The notes beneath the pieces were generated by a model. That model ran no database searches and was not told the origin of the DNA. It saw nothing but the letters and a program-made list of their open reading frames with translations. Source: Longilinea arvoryzae (GTDB lineage: Bacteria > Chloroflexota > Anaerolineae > Anaerolineales > Anaerolineaceae). Taken from it: a stretch of DNA of 64,000 nt. The translations under genes and the position numbers were made by a program. Of this stretch, positions 39,465-47,444 are shown in pieces; within the stretch, counting starts at the first letter, position 1, and each line of letters begins with the position of its first letter. The DNA lies in the NCBI RefSeq assembly GCF_001050235.1, contig NZ_DF967972.1, positions 1,378,475-1,442,474 of the forward strand, written 5' to 3'.

Positions 39465-40311
39465 AGTGATACTCGGTGTAATCGAAGATGGGACGATAGC
39501 CAATGTGTTGATAGATCGCGTTGGATACCGGGTTGGCAAGATCGGTAAACAGCGTGCAGAATTGATAGCCTTCATCCAGCATATGTTGGCTGAGCACGGC
39601 CACGCAGTTGGAGGCATAGCCCCGGCCGCGCTGGCGCGGCGGCGTATACACAAAACTGACCGAGATGCCGTGCGGGGTTGGCCGCCCAACCGCGGCCATC
39701 GAGACTGGTTCGTTCGCATCCCAGACGTACAACTGCCGGTCATCGATTTTAAGCGCTGTCATCGCGCGAGCCTGTTCGAGGGTGAGGTCTTCATGCAGTG
39801 CATCCTGATAAAAGGCGCGCGCCCATTCCGTCAGCAGCGGCAGATCGGACAGTTCGGCCGGCCGGAACCGGCCCGGGGCAGGCAGCGGCGGGATGACCTG
39901 GCGCAATTCGAAACCGCGTTGTCGCTGGTGGACGCGCGCCTGACAGCCGGTACGCTGCGCCCAGCGCTCGGCAAACCGTTCACTGATGGCCGCCGGGCCC
40001 AGAACCCCCGGGATTGCCCATCCCTGGGCGATGAGGTGCCCGGCCAGCATCTCCAGGATCGATGGATCGCAGGTCTCAGCGCAATGCAAAATAAGATTGT
40101 GCGGCGGCGTCATGATGGCGGCCAGAACGATCTGATGCGGCTCACGGTCGATCGTAAACAGGAACGGCGCGGCCAGGATGCGTTCGGGATAGTCGCGCAG
40201 CCGGATGCAGATGCCCAGCATCAGGCCGTTGGCCGCTTCATCTTGCAGCAAGGTTGTCTGGGCGTGCTGCAGGAAGGCGTCCGCGCTGGCAAATTGAATG
40301 GGTGAAAGCAT
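39451..40311 (-). CDS. GNAT acetyltransferase (two-lobed FR47-like), first gene of the 13-gene operon
   Basis: A 286-residue protein with a divergent N-terminal half and a C-terminal GNAT domain (about residues 140-286). Motif A reads VSFVYTPPRQRGRGYASNCV (RQRGRGYA loop), followed by DLANPVSNAIYQHIGYRPIF as motif B. The double-lobe size fits the FR47/GNAT group whose best-known relatives modify amines or peptides. GAGGCGGGAC lies just before the ATG, and a strong promoter lies 40 bp upstream. Confidence 0.85.
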   Translation of the reverse strand: MLSPIQFASADAFLQHAQTTLLQDEAANGLMLGICIRLRDYPERILAAPFLFTIDREPHQIVLAAIMTPPHNLILHCAETCDPSILEMLAGHLIAQGWAIPGVLGPAAISERFAERWAQRTGCQARVHQRQRGFELRQVIPPLPAPGRFRPAELSDLPLLTEWARAFYQDALHEDLTLEQARAMTALKIDDRQLYVWDANEPVSMAAVGRPTPHGISVSFVYTPPRQRGRGYASNCVAVLSQHMLDEGYQFCTLFTDLANPVSNAIYQHIGYRPIFDYTEYHFEND

Positions 40312-40349
40312 GTCCCGCCTCTGGAGAATCGTGGATACGGTGTAAAAAA

Positions 40350-40378
40350 AGTATATCCCAGCCGGGCGGGTGATTCAA
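40350..40378 (-). promoter_or_regulatory. Sigma-70-type promoter of the GNAT-rich operon
   Basis: On the minus strand TTGAAT (40378-40373), a 17-bp spacer and TATACT (40355-40350). The predicted transcript would have a leader of about 30 nt before the ATG at 40311, and no further obvious promoter or terminator interrupts the 8 kb that follow. Confidence 0.75.
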
Positions 40379-40522
40379 TGCAAGGATGGAGGGAATTCAG
40401 CGTTCTTTCGAAACCGTTATCCCCCTTCCCTTTGGCGCGGAGGACAGTACAATGGAGAAACCGAAATTTTCCATCCTGGGGCCGACGATTTTTTGCCCGC
40501 TCCGACTGAGGAGAACCCGAAC

Positions 40523-41332
40523 ATGAGTGTATTGAACATTGCCCACCGCGGCGCGCGTTCGCTGGCGCCGGAGAACACCCTGCTGGCGGCTGAGAAGGGT
40601 CTGGCACTGGGCGCCGACCTGTGGGAGCTGGACGTGGCCGTCACCCTGGATGGCGAGCTGGTGGTGCTGCACGACGACACCCTCGAACGCACTTCGAACG
40701 TCGCGGCGGTATTTCCGGAGCGCCGGCCGTGGTCGGTGTGGACGTTTGCCCTGGCCGAACTGCGCCAGCTCGATTTCGGTTCCTGGTACGCAGAGAAGGA
40801 TCCGTTCAGCCAGGTCCGAGCCGGCGCCGTCAGCGCCGGCGAACTGGCTCGTTTCAAGGGTGCGCCCATTCCGACGCTGCGTGAGGCGCTCGAGTTTACC
40901 CGTTCCCATCAATGGCGCGTCAATATCGAGATCAAGGATGCCGCGCACACCCCGGGCGACGCGTTTGTGGTCGAGAAAGTGGCCGGGCTGGTCAAAGAAC
41001 TGGACATGCTCGACCGGGTGATCCTCTCCTCCTTCAACCACGACTATATCAAGCGCGTTAAGACGGCCGACGCGGATATCGTCACGGCGGCGCTGGTCGA
41101 TCAACCCGCGCCCGATCCGGTGGCACTGCTGGAAAAAACCGGCGCGCAGGCTTACAACCCCAACGGAAAGTTCCTCGACGAAAAAACCGTGCGCGCGGTG
41201 CGCGCCGCCGGTTACGATGTGCTGGTGTGGACGGTGAACGAAGAGGCAGATCTGCGCGTCCTCATGGAATGGGGCGTGAGCGGCATCTTCACCGATTTTC
41301 CGCAGCGGCTCAACCGGCTATTGGGGCGTTAG
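40523..41332 (+). CDS. Glycerophosphodiester phosphodiesterase (GDPD)
   Basis: A 269-residue UgpQ-like GDPD that hydrolyses glycerophosphodiesters to glycerol-3-phosphate and an alcohol. The TIM-barrel signatures are AHRGARSLAPENT (H8, R9, E17, N18), WELDVAVTLDGELVVLHDD (E35, D37, H50) and the C-terminal GVSGIFTDFP. There is no signal peptide, so it acts in the cytoplasm. The ATG at 40523 has GAGGAGAA at good spacing; an earlier in-frame start has none. It overlaps the convergent membrane-protein gene by 4 bp and diverges from the GNAT-rich operon. Confidence 0.92.
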   Translation: MSVLNIAHRGARSLAPENTLLAAEKGLALGADLWELDVAVTLDGELVVLHDDTLERTSNVAAVFPERRPWSVWTFALAELRQLDFGSWYAEKDPFSQVRAGAVSAGELARFKGAPIPTLREALEFTRSHQWRVNIEIKDAAHTPGDAFVVEKVAGLVKELDMLDRVILSSFNHDYIKRVKTADADIVTAALVDQPAPDPVALLEKTGAQAYNPNGKFLDEKTVRAVRAAGYDVLVWTVNEEADLRVLMEWGVSGIFTDFPQRLNRLLGR

Positions 41333-41766
41333 GTTGTCTCAACGGGTTTTCGACGCTTGAGCAGCAGTCCCAGCAGACCGGCTACGGCCAGGATTCGGGC
41401 AGTATACAGCACGTGATCGCCCGATAAGATCGGAATTCGATAGGATTCAGGTATTAAACCGTGCATACCCGCAAACGCAACCAAAGGCGCGTAAAAGGAG
41501 ATCAACAATCCGAAGATGAGGAATAGCCAATGGATCATCGGTCCGCGCGCCGAACCGTCGATCACCCACAGGGCTAACAGGAAGGCGAGAAGCACGGTGA
41601 GCAGTCCCAGGGCATAAAATCCCCACCAGCCCGGCAGCAGGACGAATTCTTTGGCTGTCTGAATGCGAAGTCTGATCAGTAACTGGTCGACGTAAGAGGC
41701 GGCGGCAATGAGCGCCGACATGGCAAGCAACGCAAAAACCTGTTTGGTGGCTGTGCTTTCTTTCAT
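41329..41766 (-). CDS. Hypothetical four-TM membrane protein
   Basis: A 145-residue protein with four hydrophobic segments (about residues 11-28, 44-64, 73-94 and 115-134) and a basic C terminus (LKRRKPVETT). I recognise no family. GAGGAGGGCACC precedes the ATG at 41766. It converges with the GDPD gene, sharing 4 bp at the ends. Nothing in the sequence points to a function. Confidence 0.6.
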   Translation of the reverse strand: MKESTATKQVFALLAMSALIAAASYVDQLLIRLRIQTAKEFVLLPGWWGFYALGLLTVLLAFLLALWVIDGSARGPMIHWLFLIFGLLISFYAPLVAFAGMHGLIPESYRIPILSGDHVLYTARILAVAGLLGLLLKRRKPVETT

Positions 41767-41969
41767 GGTGCCCTCCTCGTTGAATCTTAGCAATGGATCG
41801 GCAACTTTACAACAGTCCCTGGCCCGGGTAAGTCTCCGGAATATTGCTCAAACGGCTCATCCAAAATGGTACAGGCGCAATATAATTCCGATCGAATCAA
41901 TTTCCGCAGATGCGCTTCGATCAACAATCTTGCGATCGTAAAGTGAAAAAGAATTAAGGAGAACCATCG

Positions 41970-42527
41970 ATGAACGAAACATTGAACGTTATTCATAATC
42001 GGCGCAGCATCCGCAGCTATACGCCGGAACCGATTACGGATGACGAACTGCACGAAATCATCCAGGCTGGCATCTATGCTCCCAGCGCTCGCAATTCACA
42101 GGACTGGCACTTCAGCGTGGTGCGCGACGCGGCGGTGCTGGGCAAATTAAAAGAGATCATGAAGGAAAACATGCTGAATTCGGGCGTCGAGTTTCTGACC
42201 AAACGCGCCAGCGAGCCCGGTTTCGTGGCCTTCTTCGATGCACCCATGCTGATCCTCCTCTCGGCGGACGAGAAGGAACGTTTCGCGGCCATCGACTGCG
42301 GCGCCGCGGCCGAGAATATCGCCCTGGCGGCCGAATCGCTCCACATCGGCACCTGCCTGATGACTTCATCTGAACTGCTGTTCGCCAGAGATGCAGATGG
42401 CAAATTGAAGAAATCCCTGGGCATCCCGGACGGGTACCGACACGTTTGTGCCCTGACCGTTGGTCACAAGGACGGCGAACAGCCTGCTCCCGCGCCCAGA
42501 AAAGAGAATCTGGTCAATACGATCTGA
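41970..42527 (+). CDS. Nitroreductase-family FMN flavoprotein
   Basis: A 185-residue nitroreductase of the NfnB/RdxA-like superfamily, using FMN and NAD(P)H to reduce nitro compounds or quinones. The N-terminal FMN-phosphate motif is HNRRSIRSYTPEPI (R11, R12, S13, R15), with APSARNSQDWHF and the ENIALAAESLHIGTCLMTS helix-loop typical of the fold. Physiological substrates of the family vary widely. AAGGAG lies 7-8 bp before the ATG; a TATAAT at 41881-41886 lacks a good -35. It is followed by the T-box leader of pheS but separated from it by that leader's own promoter. Confidence 0.9.
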   Translation: MNETLNVIHNRRSIRSYTPEPITDDELHEIIQAGIYAPSARNSQDWHFSVVRDAAVLGKLKEIMKENMLNSGVEFLTKRASEPGFVAFFDAPMLILLSADEKERFAAIDCGAAAENIALAAESLHIGTCLMTSSELLFARDADGKLKKSLGIPDGYRHVCALTVGHKDGEQPAPAPRKENLVNTI

Positions 42528-42578
42528 GGCTAGAGGCGGCGCCATGTCTCGTTCAGCGTTGCCGGCCCGAAACGCCCC

Positions 42579-42606
42579 TTGACAAGGGCGGTCTTTTGTC
42601 GATAAT
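42579..42606 (+). promoter_or_regulatory. Sigma-70 promoter of the pheST operon
   Basis: TTGACA (42579-42584), a 16-bp spacer and GATAAT (42601-42606). The predicted transcription start is near 42613, at the 5' end of the T-box leader. Confidence 0.85.
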
Positions 42607-42612
42607 AGAGTC

Positions 42613-42899
42613 CACATTATGAATCAAAGGCTGTGACGGAGAAAAGTAAGCCGGCGCTAACGCCCAGGGAGGCAGGGGCATTGACTGAGACCCTTGCCGC
42701 GTGAAGTCCGGATGAAGTTCCCTCCCGAGCCGCTCAGGGGAAAGCCCTTTCCGGGCGAGTAGTTTGAGACGCAATGCCAGCGTTACAGGGCAAACCAATC
42801 GCCAGACAGGCTGGCCGTTGGAGTGAGTGGACCCGAAAGGTCAAACAGGGTGGTACCGCGGATAAAAACCGTCCCTATCCAGGGACGGTTTTTTGTTTT
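42613..42899 (+). promoter_or_regulatory. T-box riboswitch (tRNA-Phe sensing) controlling pheST
   Basis: The leader carries the T-box core AGGGTGGTACCGCG at 42848-42861, whose TGGT bulge would pair with an uncharged ACCA acceptor end. A structured stem I follows the promoter, with an AGTA-type loop segment (about 42645-42648), and a TTC (Phe) codon at 42718-42720 is the likely specifier. The T-box is followed directly by the terminator at 42864-42899; the 5' part of its stem can instead pair with the T-box to form an antiterminator. Known T-box logic predicts read-through into pheS when tRNA-Phe is uncharged. Confidence 0.92.
42864..42899 (+). terminator. T-box regulated intrinsic terminator
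   Basis: A 13-bp stem (42864-42876 with 42881-42893), loop atcc, followed by a T-rich tract. Confidence 0.92.
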
Positions 42900-42942
42900 A
42901 ACCACGGATGATCCGTGAAGCAGGAGAGATGAAGGAGGTTCC

Positions 42943-43986
42943 ATGAGCGAAGGTAACGATATCCTGACCGAGTTGGATGCGATTCGACAGCGCGCGATCG
43001 ATGCGTTGGCTGCGGTGCAAGATGAAAACACATTGCAAACCTGGAAGACGGCCCACCTGGGCCGCTCGGCGGCCGTGATGCAGATTTTCAGCCAGATCGG
43101 GCAGGTGGATAAGGCGCTGCGCGGGCAGGTGGGTCAAAAGGCCAACCAGGTGAAGCAGGCGCTGGAAGCCGCGCTGGCCGAAAAGGAACAGGCCGTGCGC
43201 GAGGCCGTTCTGGCGCGCAAGCTGGTTGCCGAGAAGTTGGATGTGACTCTTCCGGGGCGCAAGCCGGCCTACGGGCGGCTGCATCCGGCGACGCTGGCCC
43301 TGGAAGATATCTGCCAGAACCTGATGGAGATGGGTTTCCAGATCTATCGGTCGCCTGAGGTGGAAACGGACGAGAACAACTTCGAGCTGCTCAACATCCC
43401 GGCTTACCATCCGGCGCGGGACATGTGGGATACCTTCTACACCACGAAACCGGGCGTGCTTCTGCGCACACATACCTCCCCGGGGCAGATCCGGGCCATG
43501 CGCCAGGTGGCGCCCAAACCGCTGCGCGCGATTCTGCCGGGCATGTCCTACCGCTACGAGCAAACCGACGCCAGCCATGAGTCGCAGTTCGACCAGGTGG
43601 AGGTGATCGCGGTCGGCCCCGGCATTACCTTTGGTGACCTGAAGGGTATGATCGAGGACCTGGCGCACCGCATGTTCAGCCCGGACGTGCACATTCGCCT
43701 GCGCCCGTCCTACTTCCCCTTCACCGAACCCAGCGCTGAAGTCGATATCGAGTGCTTCATTTGCGGCGGCAAGGGCTGCGCGGTTTGCAAGGGCGGCGGC
43801 TGGCTGGAAATCGGCGGCTGCGGCATGATTCACCCGACCGTGCTGCAAAACGGCGGCTACGATCCGTCCAAATTCTCCGGTTTCGCCGCCGGCTTGGGTC
43901 CCGAGCGCATTGCCATGCTGAAATACCACATCGAAGACATCCGCTATTTCTGGGGAAATGATGCGCGGTTTTTGGAGCAGTTTTGA
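42943..43986 (+). CDS. pheS: Phenylalanyl-tRNA synthetase alpha subunit
   Basis: The 347-residue catalytic subunit of the (alpha-beta)2 enzyme that charges tRNA-Phe. An N-terminal coiled coil (about 1-90) binds tRNA. The class II catalytic core shows motif 2 in LRAILPGMSYRYEQTDASHE, FPFTEPSAEVDIEC and motif 3 in GFAAGLGPERIAMLKY. A four-cysteine loop (CFICGGKGCAVC) near residue 270 is common in PheS of many bacteria. AAGGAGG precedes the ATG. The subunit partner pheT follows, but separated by an inserted four-helix-bundle gene. Expression is under the T-box. Confidence 0.97.
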   Translation: MSEGNDILTELDAIRQRAIDALAAVQDENTLQTWKTAHLGRSAAVMQIFSQIGQVDKALRGQVGQKANQVKQALEAALAEKEQAVREAVLARKLVAEKLDVTLPGRKPAYGRLHPATLALEDICQNLMEMGFQIYRSPEVETDENNFELLNIPAYHPARDMWDTFYTTKPGVLLRTHTSPGQIRAMRQVAPKPLRAILPGMSYRYEQTDASHESQFDQVEVIAVGPGITFGDLKGMIEDLAHRMFSPDVHIRLRPSYFPFTEPSAEVDIECFICGGKGCAVCKGGGWLEIGGCGMIHPTVLQNGGYDPSKFSGFAAGLGPERIAMLKYHIEDIRYFWGNDARFLEQF

Positions 43987-43990
43987 AGGA

Positions 43991-44040
43991 AGTGATGAGT
44001 GAAGAGTGAAGAGTGAAGCGTGAACAGTAAAGTGTGATGA
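43991..44040 (+). repeat. Simple-sequence gtgaagagtgaagagtga tract before the four-helix-bundle gene
   Basis: A low-complexity direct repeat of gtgaaga(g)-type heptamers that begins 4 bp after the pheS stop and ends where the inserted gene's reading frame opens. Similar but not identical words (gtgatgagttgatgag) recur at 48430-48446. Confidence 0.7.
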
Positions 44041-44051
44041 GGCAAAGAACC

Positions 44052-44576
44052 ATGAACGATCAAACCGCGGGACAAAACACCGATGCCGGCATTGAAGGCT
44101 TGTTGGTATGGCGAAAAGCCATCGATCTGGCGGTGTATCTATGTCACGATGTGCTGCCGACTTTCCCGGATTATGAACGATATGCACTTGCCAATCAACT
44201 CCGCCGTTCTGTTCAGAGTGTACCGGCAAATATCGCAGAAGGATATGGCAGGTTCTACTATCAGGAGGCCGTTCGGTTCTGTTACATTGCACGGGGCTCA
44301 TTGGAAGAAACGCGTACTCATTTAGTCCTGGCATCTAGACTGGGTTATATCAATACGGATGTCTTCCAACAACTTGATCGTCACGCTGTGGAAATTCGAA
44401 GCCTTCTCAATGGATACATTTCGTTTCTGAAGCGATCAAAACGGGGTATCAACGAGCCGGGTTCTACGATAAACGAACCATCCGGATTCTATTCCACCGA
44501 TTCCCTAGAAGATCTTGATGAATCTTCTCTTCCTCAGAACTCAGAACCCATTGACTCAGAACTTGATAGTGAATGA
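44052..44576 (+). CDS. Four-helix-bundle (S23/Avd-like) protein inserted between pheS and pheT
   Basis: A protein of about 174 residues. Residues 15-130 match the small four-helix-bundle family (TIGR02436, S23 ribosomal-protein-like), with LLVWRKAIDLAVYLC, the LANQLRRSVQSVPANIAEGY signature and EETRTHLVLASRLGYI. Relatives are encoded in intervening sequences of 23S rRNA and as the Avd protein of diversity-generating retroelements; the free-standing form has no agreed function. GAGG precedes the ATG at 44052. The last 45 residues are low-complexity and come from simple-sequence DNA (ctcagaac repeats). It separates pheS from pheT, which are normally adjacent, so it appears to be an insertion now riding on the T-box operon. 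Confidence 0.88.
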   Translation: MNDQTAGQNTDAGIEGLLVWRKAIDLAVYLCHDVLPTFPDYERYALANQLRRSVQSVPANIAEGYGRFYYQEAVRFCYIARGSLEETRTHLVLASRLGYINTDVFQQLDRHAVEIRSLLNGYISFLKRSKRGINEPGSTINEPSGFYSTDSLEDLDESSLPQNSEPIDSELDSE

Positions 44577-44589
44577 AAAGGAACACAAC

Positions 44590-47124
44590 ATGAAAATACC
44601 CCTTTCCTGGCTGAAAGATTACATTGATATCGACCTTTCGGTCGAGGAGCTGGCGCGGACACTGACCAACGCCGGACTCGAGGTGGAAGAGATTACCCTG
44701 ATCGGGCTGCCGCGGGTCGAAGGCGAGCGGCGCGAGTTCAAGATGGACGGGTTGAGCTGGGAGCCGGACAAGATCGTGGTGGCGCAGATCAACGAGGTCA
44801 TGCCGCACCCGAATGCTGACCGGCTGACACTGTGCCGCCTGGACGACGGCACGGGCGAATCGGTCGTGCTGACCGGCGCGCCCAACCTGTACGAATATAA
44901 GGGCAAAGGACCCCTGCCCAAACCGCTCAAGGTGGCCTATGCCAAAGAGGGCGCCCGAATCTACGACGGCCACCAGCCCGGGCAGGTGCTGACCACGCTC
45001 AAGAAGGCCAAGATTCGCGGCGTCGAATCCTCCTCCATGGTGTGTTCGGAAAAGGAACTGGGCATCTCGGAGGAGCACGAAGGCATCATCCTCCTGGATG
45101 ACGACGCACCCACCGGCATGCCTCTGGTGGACTACATGGGCGATGCCGTGCTGGAGCTCTCCATCCTGCCGAACATGATCCGCAACGCCAGCGTGATCGG
45201 CGTGGCGCGCGAACTTTCGGCTGCCACAGGCAAACCCCTGCACAAACCCCAGCCCGAATTGGATCCGAACGGCCCCAGCATCGCCGGCCAGGTCAGCATC
45301 CAGATCGCGGACCCGACCCTCAACCCGCGCTTCGTACTCGGCCTGGTGCGCGGCGTTGAACCCCGACCCAGCCCTTACAAAATTCAGCGCCGGCTGCGCC
45401 TGGCGGGCATGCGTCCCATCAACAGCATCGTCGACGCCACCAACTACATCATGCTGGCCACCGGCCAGCCGCTGCACGCCTTCGATTACGACGTGTTGGT
45501 GAAACGCGCCGGCGGCAAGGCGCCGACGATCATCACCCGTTCGGCGCAGGCCGGCGAAAAACTGACTACATTGGATGGCGCAGAACGCACGCTCGAACCG
45601 GTTACCATCCTGGTCTGCGATACCGCCGGCTCGCTTTCGCTGGCTGGTGTGATGGGCGGGCAGGAGAGCGAAGTCACCGACTCCACGCGCAACGTACTGG
45701 TGGAAAGCGCAAGCTGGAACTTCATCAACGTGCGCCGCACGACCACCTACCTGCACCTCAGTTCCGAAGCCGGTTACCGCTTCGGGCGCGGCGTGCACCC
45801 GGCCCTGGCGCCCTACGCCGCCCAACTCTGCATGGCCTGCCTGGTCGAATGGGGCGGCGGGCAAATGACCCGCGACCTGGTGGATGCCTACCCGCGGCCG
45901 GTTGTCGATCCGACCGTCGAACTCGCGCCCAAGGACGTGATTCGCATGCTGGGCATAGCCATTGCCCCGCAGGAGATCGTCGGCATTCTCGAACGGTTGG
46001 GTTTCACCTGCCGCATCCAGGGTGATACGGTGATCGCCAAGGCACCGCCCAACCGCCTGGATATCGGCGAGGGGATCATCGGCAAATCCGATTTGCTGGA
46101 AGAGGTGGCCCGCATCTACGGCTACAACCGCATCCCGACCACGCGCATGGCGGATCCGCTGCCCGAGGCGCACCTGCGCCCTGAACTGACCCTGGAAACC
46201 AGCCTGCGCCACGCGCTGGCGCGCCTTGGAATGCAGGAGGTGATCAATTACCGGCTGACCTCTCCGGAGCGCGAGAAGCTGCTGTACCCGGCCGGCCAGG
46301 AACCCGCCGCGCCCGAATATATCCGCCTGAAGAACCCGCTCTCACCCGAGCGTTCGGTTATGCGGCGCAGCCTGCTGGCCTCGGTGCTGGATACGCTCGA
46401 GAAAAACGCCCGCCTGCGCGACCGTCTGGCAATTTTCGAGATCGGACCGGTGTTCGAACCCCGGGCTGACCAGGTGCTGCCGGATGAGCCCGTCAAACTG
46501 ACCATGGCGATCACTGGAACGCGCCTGCCGCAGGCCTGGGACCGCAAAGACACGGCAAAATTCGATTTCTATGATTTGAAGGGTATCGTTGAAGGAATGC
46601 TGGAACAGGTGCACGCGCAGCAGGTGCATTTCGTCGCGGCCGGTTACCCCAGTTACCATCCGGGCATGTGCGCCGAGGTCTACGCCGGTGAAACCCGGCT
46701 GGGCGTGATCGGCGAACTCCACCCACTGGTCAAGGAGCGCTACGATTTCATGGCGCCCCCAGTGATGGCGGCCGAATTCGACGTCAAGGCGCTGCTGGCG
46801 GCGACCACCAGCCATTACGACACGAGCGGCGTTTCGACCTTCCCGCCGGTGCTCGAGGACATTGCGCTCATCGTGGATGAGTCAGTGCCGGCCGATCAGG
46901 TTGAACGCCTCATCCGCCAGACGGGCGGCAAGTTGCTGGCCGATGTGCGCCTGTTCGACGTCTTTCGTAGCGAACTGATCGGCGCCGGCAAGAAAAGCCT
47001 GGCTTACAGCCTGACCTATCAGGCGCCGGATCGCACGCTCAACGATCAGGAAGCCTCGCAGTTGCGCGGGCGCATCGTGAGACGGCTGGAGATCGAATTG
47101 GGCGCGAAACTGCGCAGCAATTAA
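44590..47124 (+). CDS. pheT: Phenylalanyl-tRNA synthetase beta subunit
   Basis: An 844-residue beta subunit, near the usual length of about 800. From the N terminus: a first domain (MKIPLSWLKDYIDID), the OB-fold tRNA-binding insert (about 45-200), the B3/4 editing domain (about 210-410, with RPINSIVDATNYIMLATGQPL), the B5 domain (about 430-500), a catalytic-like core (about 510-730) and the C-terminal FDX-ACB anticodon-binding domain (PPVLEDIALIVDE onward). AAAGGA lies 7 bp before the ATG at 44590, which starts 13 bp after the inserted gene. It shares the T-box-controlled transcript. Confidence 0.97.
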   Translation: MKIPLSWLKDYIDIDLSVEELARTLTNAGLEVEEITLIGLPRVEGERREFKMDGLSWEPDKIVVAQINEVMPHPNADRLTLCRLDDGTGESVVLTGAPNLYEYKGKGPLPKPLKVAYAKEGARIYDGHQPGQVLTTLKKAKIRGVESSSMVCSEKELGISEEHEGIILLDDDAPTGMPLVDYMGDAVLELSILPNMIRNASVIGVARELSAATGKPLHKPQPELDPNGPSIAGQVSIQIADPTLNPRFVLGLVRGVEPRPSPYKIQRRLRLAGMRPINSIVDATNYIMLATGQPLHAFDYDVLVKRAGGKAPTIITRSAQAGEKLTTLDGAERTLEPVTILVCDTAGSLSLAGVMGGQESEVTDSTRNVLVESASWNFINVRRTTTYLHLSSEAGYRFGRGVHPALAPYAAQLCMACLVEWGGGQMTRDLVDAYPRPVVDPTVELAPKDVIRMLGIAIAPQEIVGILERLGFTCRIQGDTVIAKAPPNRLDIGEGIIGKSDLLEEVARIYGYNRIPTTRMADPLPEAHLRPELTLETSLRHALARLGMQEVINYRLTSPEREKLLYPAGQEPAAPEYIRLKNPLSPERSVMRRSLLASVLDTLEKNARLRDRLAIFEIGPVFEPRADQVLPDEPVKLTMAITGTRLPQAWDRKDTAKFDFYDLKGIVEGMLEQVHAQQVHFVAAGYPSYHPGMCAEVYAGETRLGVIGELHPLVKERYDFMAPPVMAAEFDVKALLAATTSHYDTSGVSTFPPVLEDIALIVDESVPADQVERLIRQTGGKLLADVRLFDVFRSELIGAGKKSLAYSLTYQAPDRTLNDQEASQLRGRIVRRLEIELGAKLRSN

Positions 47125-47132
47125 GCGAAGAT

Positions 47133-47444
47133 AGCCACAGAGTACACAGAGAACACAGAGTAAAACCTGTAGGTCGGGTTGGAGGGGGAAGAATGCCAAT
47201 AAGTGATATGGGTATTTACTTCCCCCGTAAACCCGACGTCCAAAGACGTGGCGTAGACGTCGGTTCTCCGGGGAGAGCATGAGACCAATAACGGCATGTC
47301 TCTGCCACCGCCAAAGAGGAATCAACCACAGAGACATTATGCCCGAAGGGTACAGAGTAAACGGAGAAGATAATAAGAAAGAAGAGGAGATCATCTCCTC
47401 TTCTTTCTTCGATATTCTCTGTGTTCTCCGTGACCTCTGTGGCT
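47133..47444. repeat. 312-bp inverted-repeat element (CACAGAG ends) after pheT
   Basis: Two 28-bp ends (47133-47160 and 47417-47444) are inverted copies matching at about 25 of 28 positions, built from CACAGAG words. Inside are a degenerate third copy (about 47324-47365), a 19-bp-arm hairpin (47173-47191 with 47219-47237, 16 of 19 paired) and a perfect 35-bp palindrome (arms 47375-47391 and 47393-47409, one-base centre). No gene fits inside. The right end supplies the stop codon of the convergent aldo/keto reductase gene. It looks like a non-coding miniature mobile or REP-like element; the family is not identified. Confidence 0.8.

Noticed and set aside
43987-44589. Diversity-generating retroelement, because of the Avd-like four-helix bundle
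   Set aside because: No reverse transcriptase, template repeat or variable repeat was found in the window.
44464-46212. A 582-codon minus-strand open frame opposite pheT
   Set aside because: It is antisense to a well-conserved essential gene, with low-complexity His/Arg/Gln composition typical of a shadow frame.
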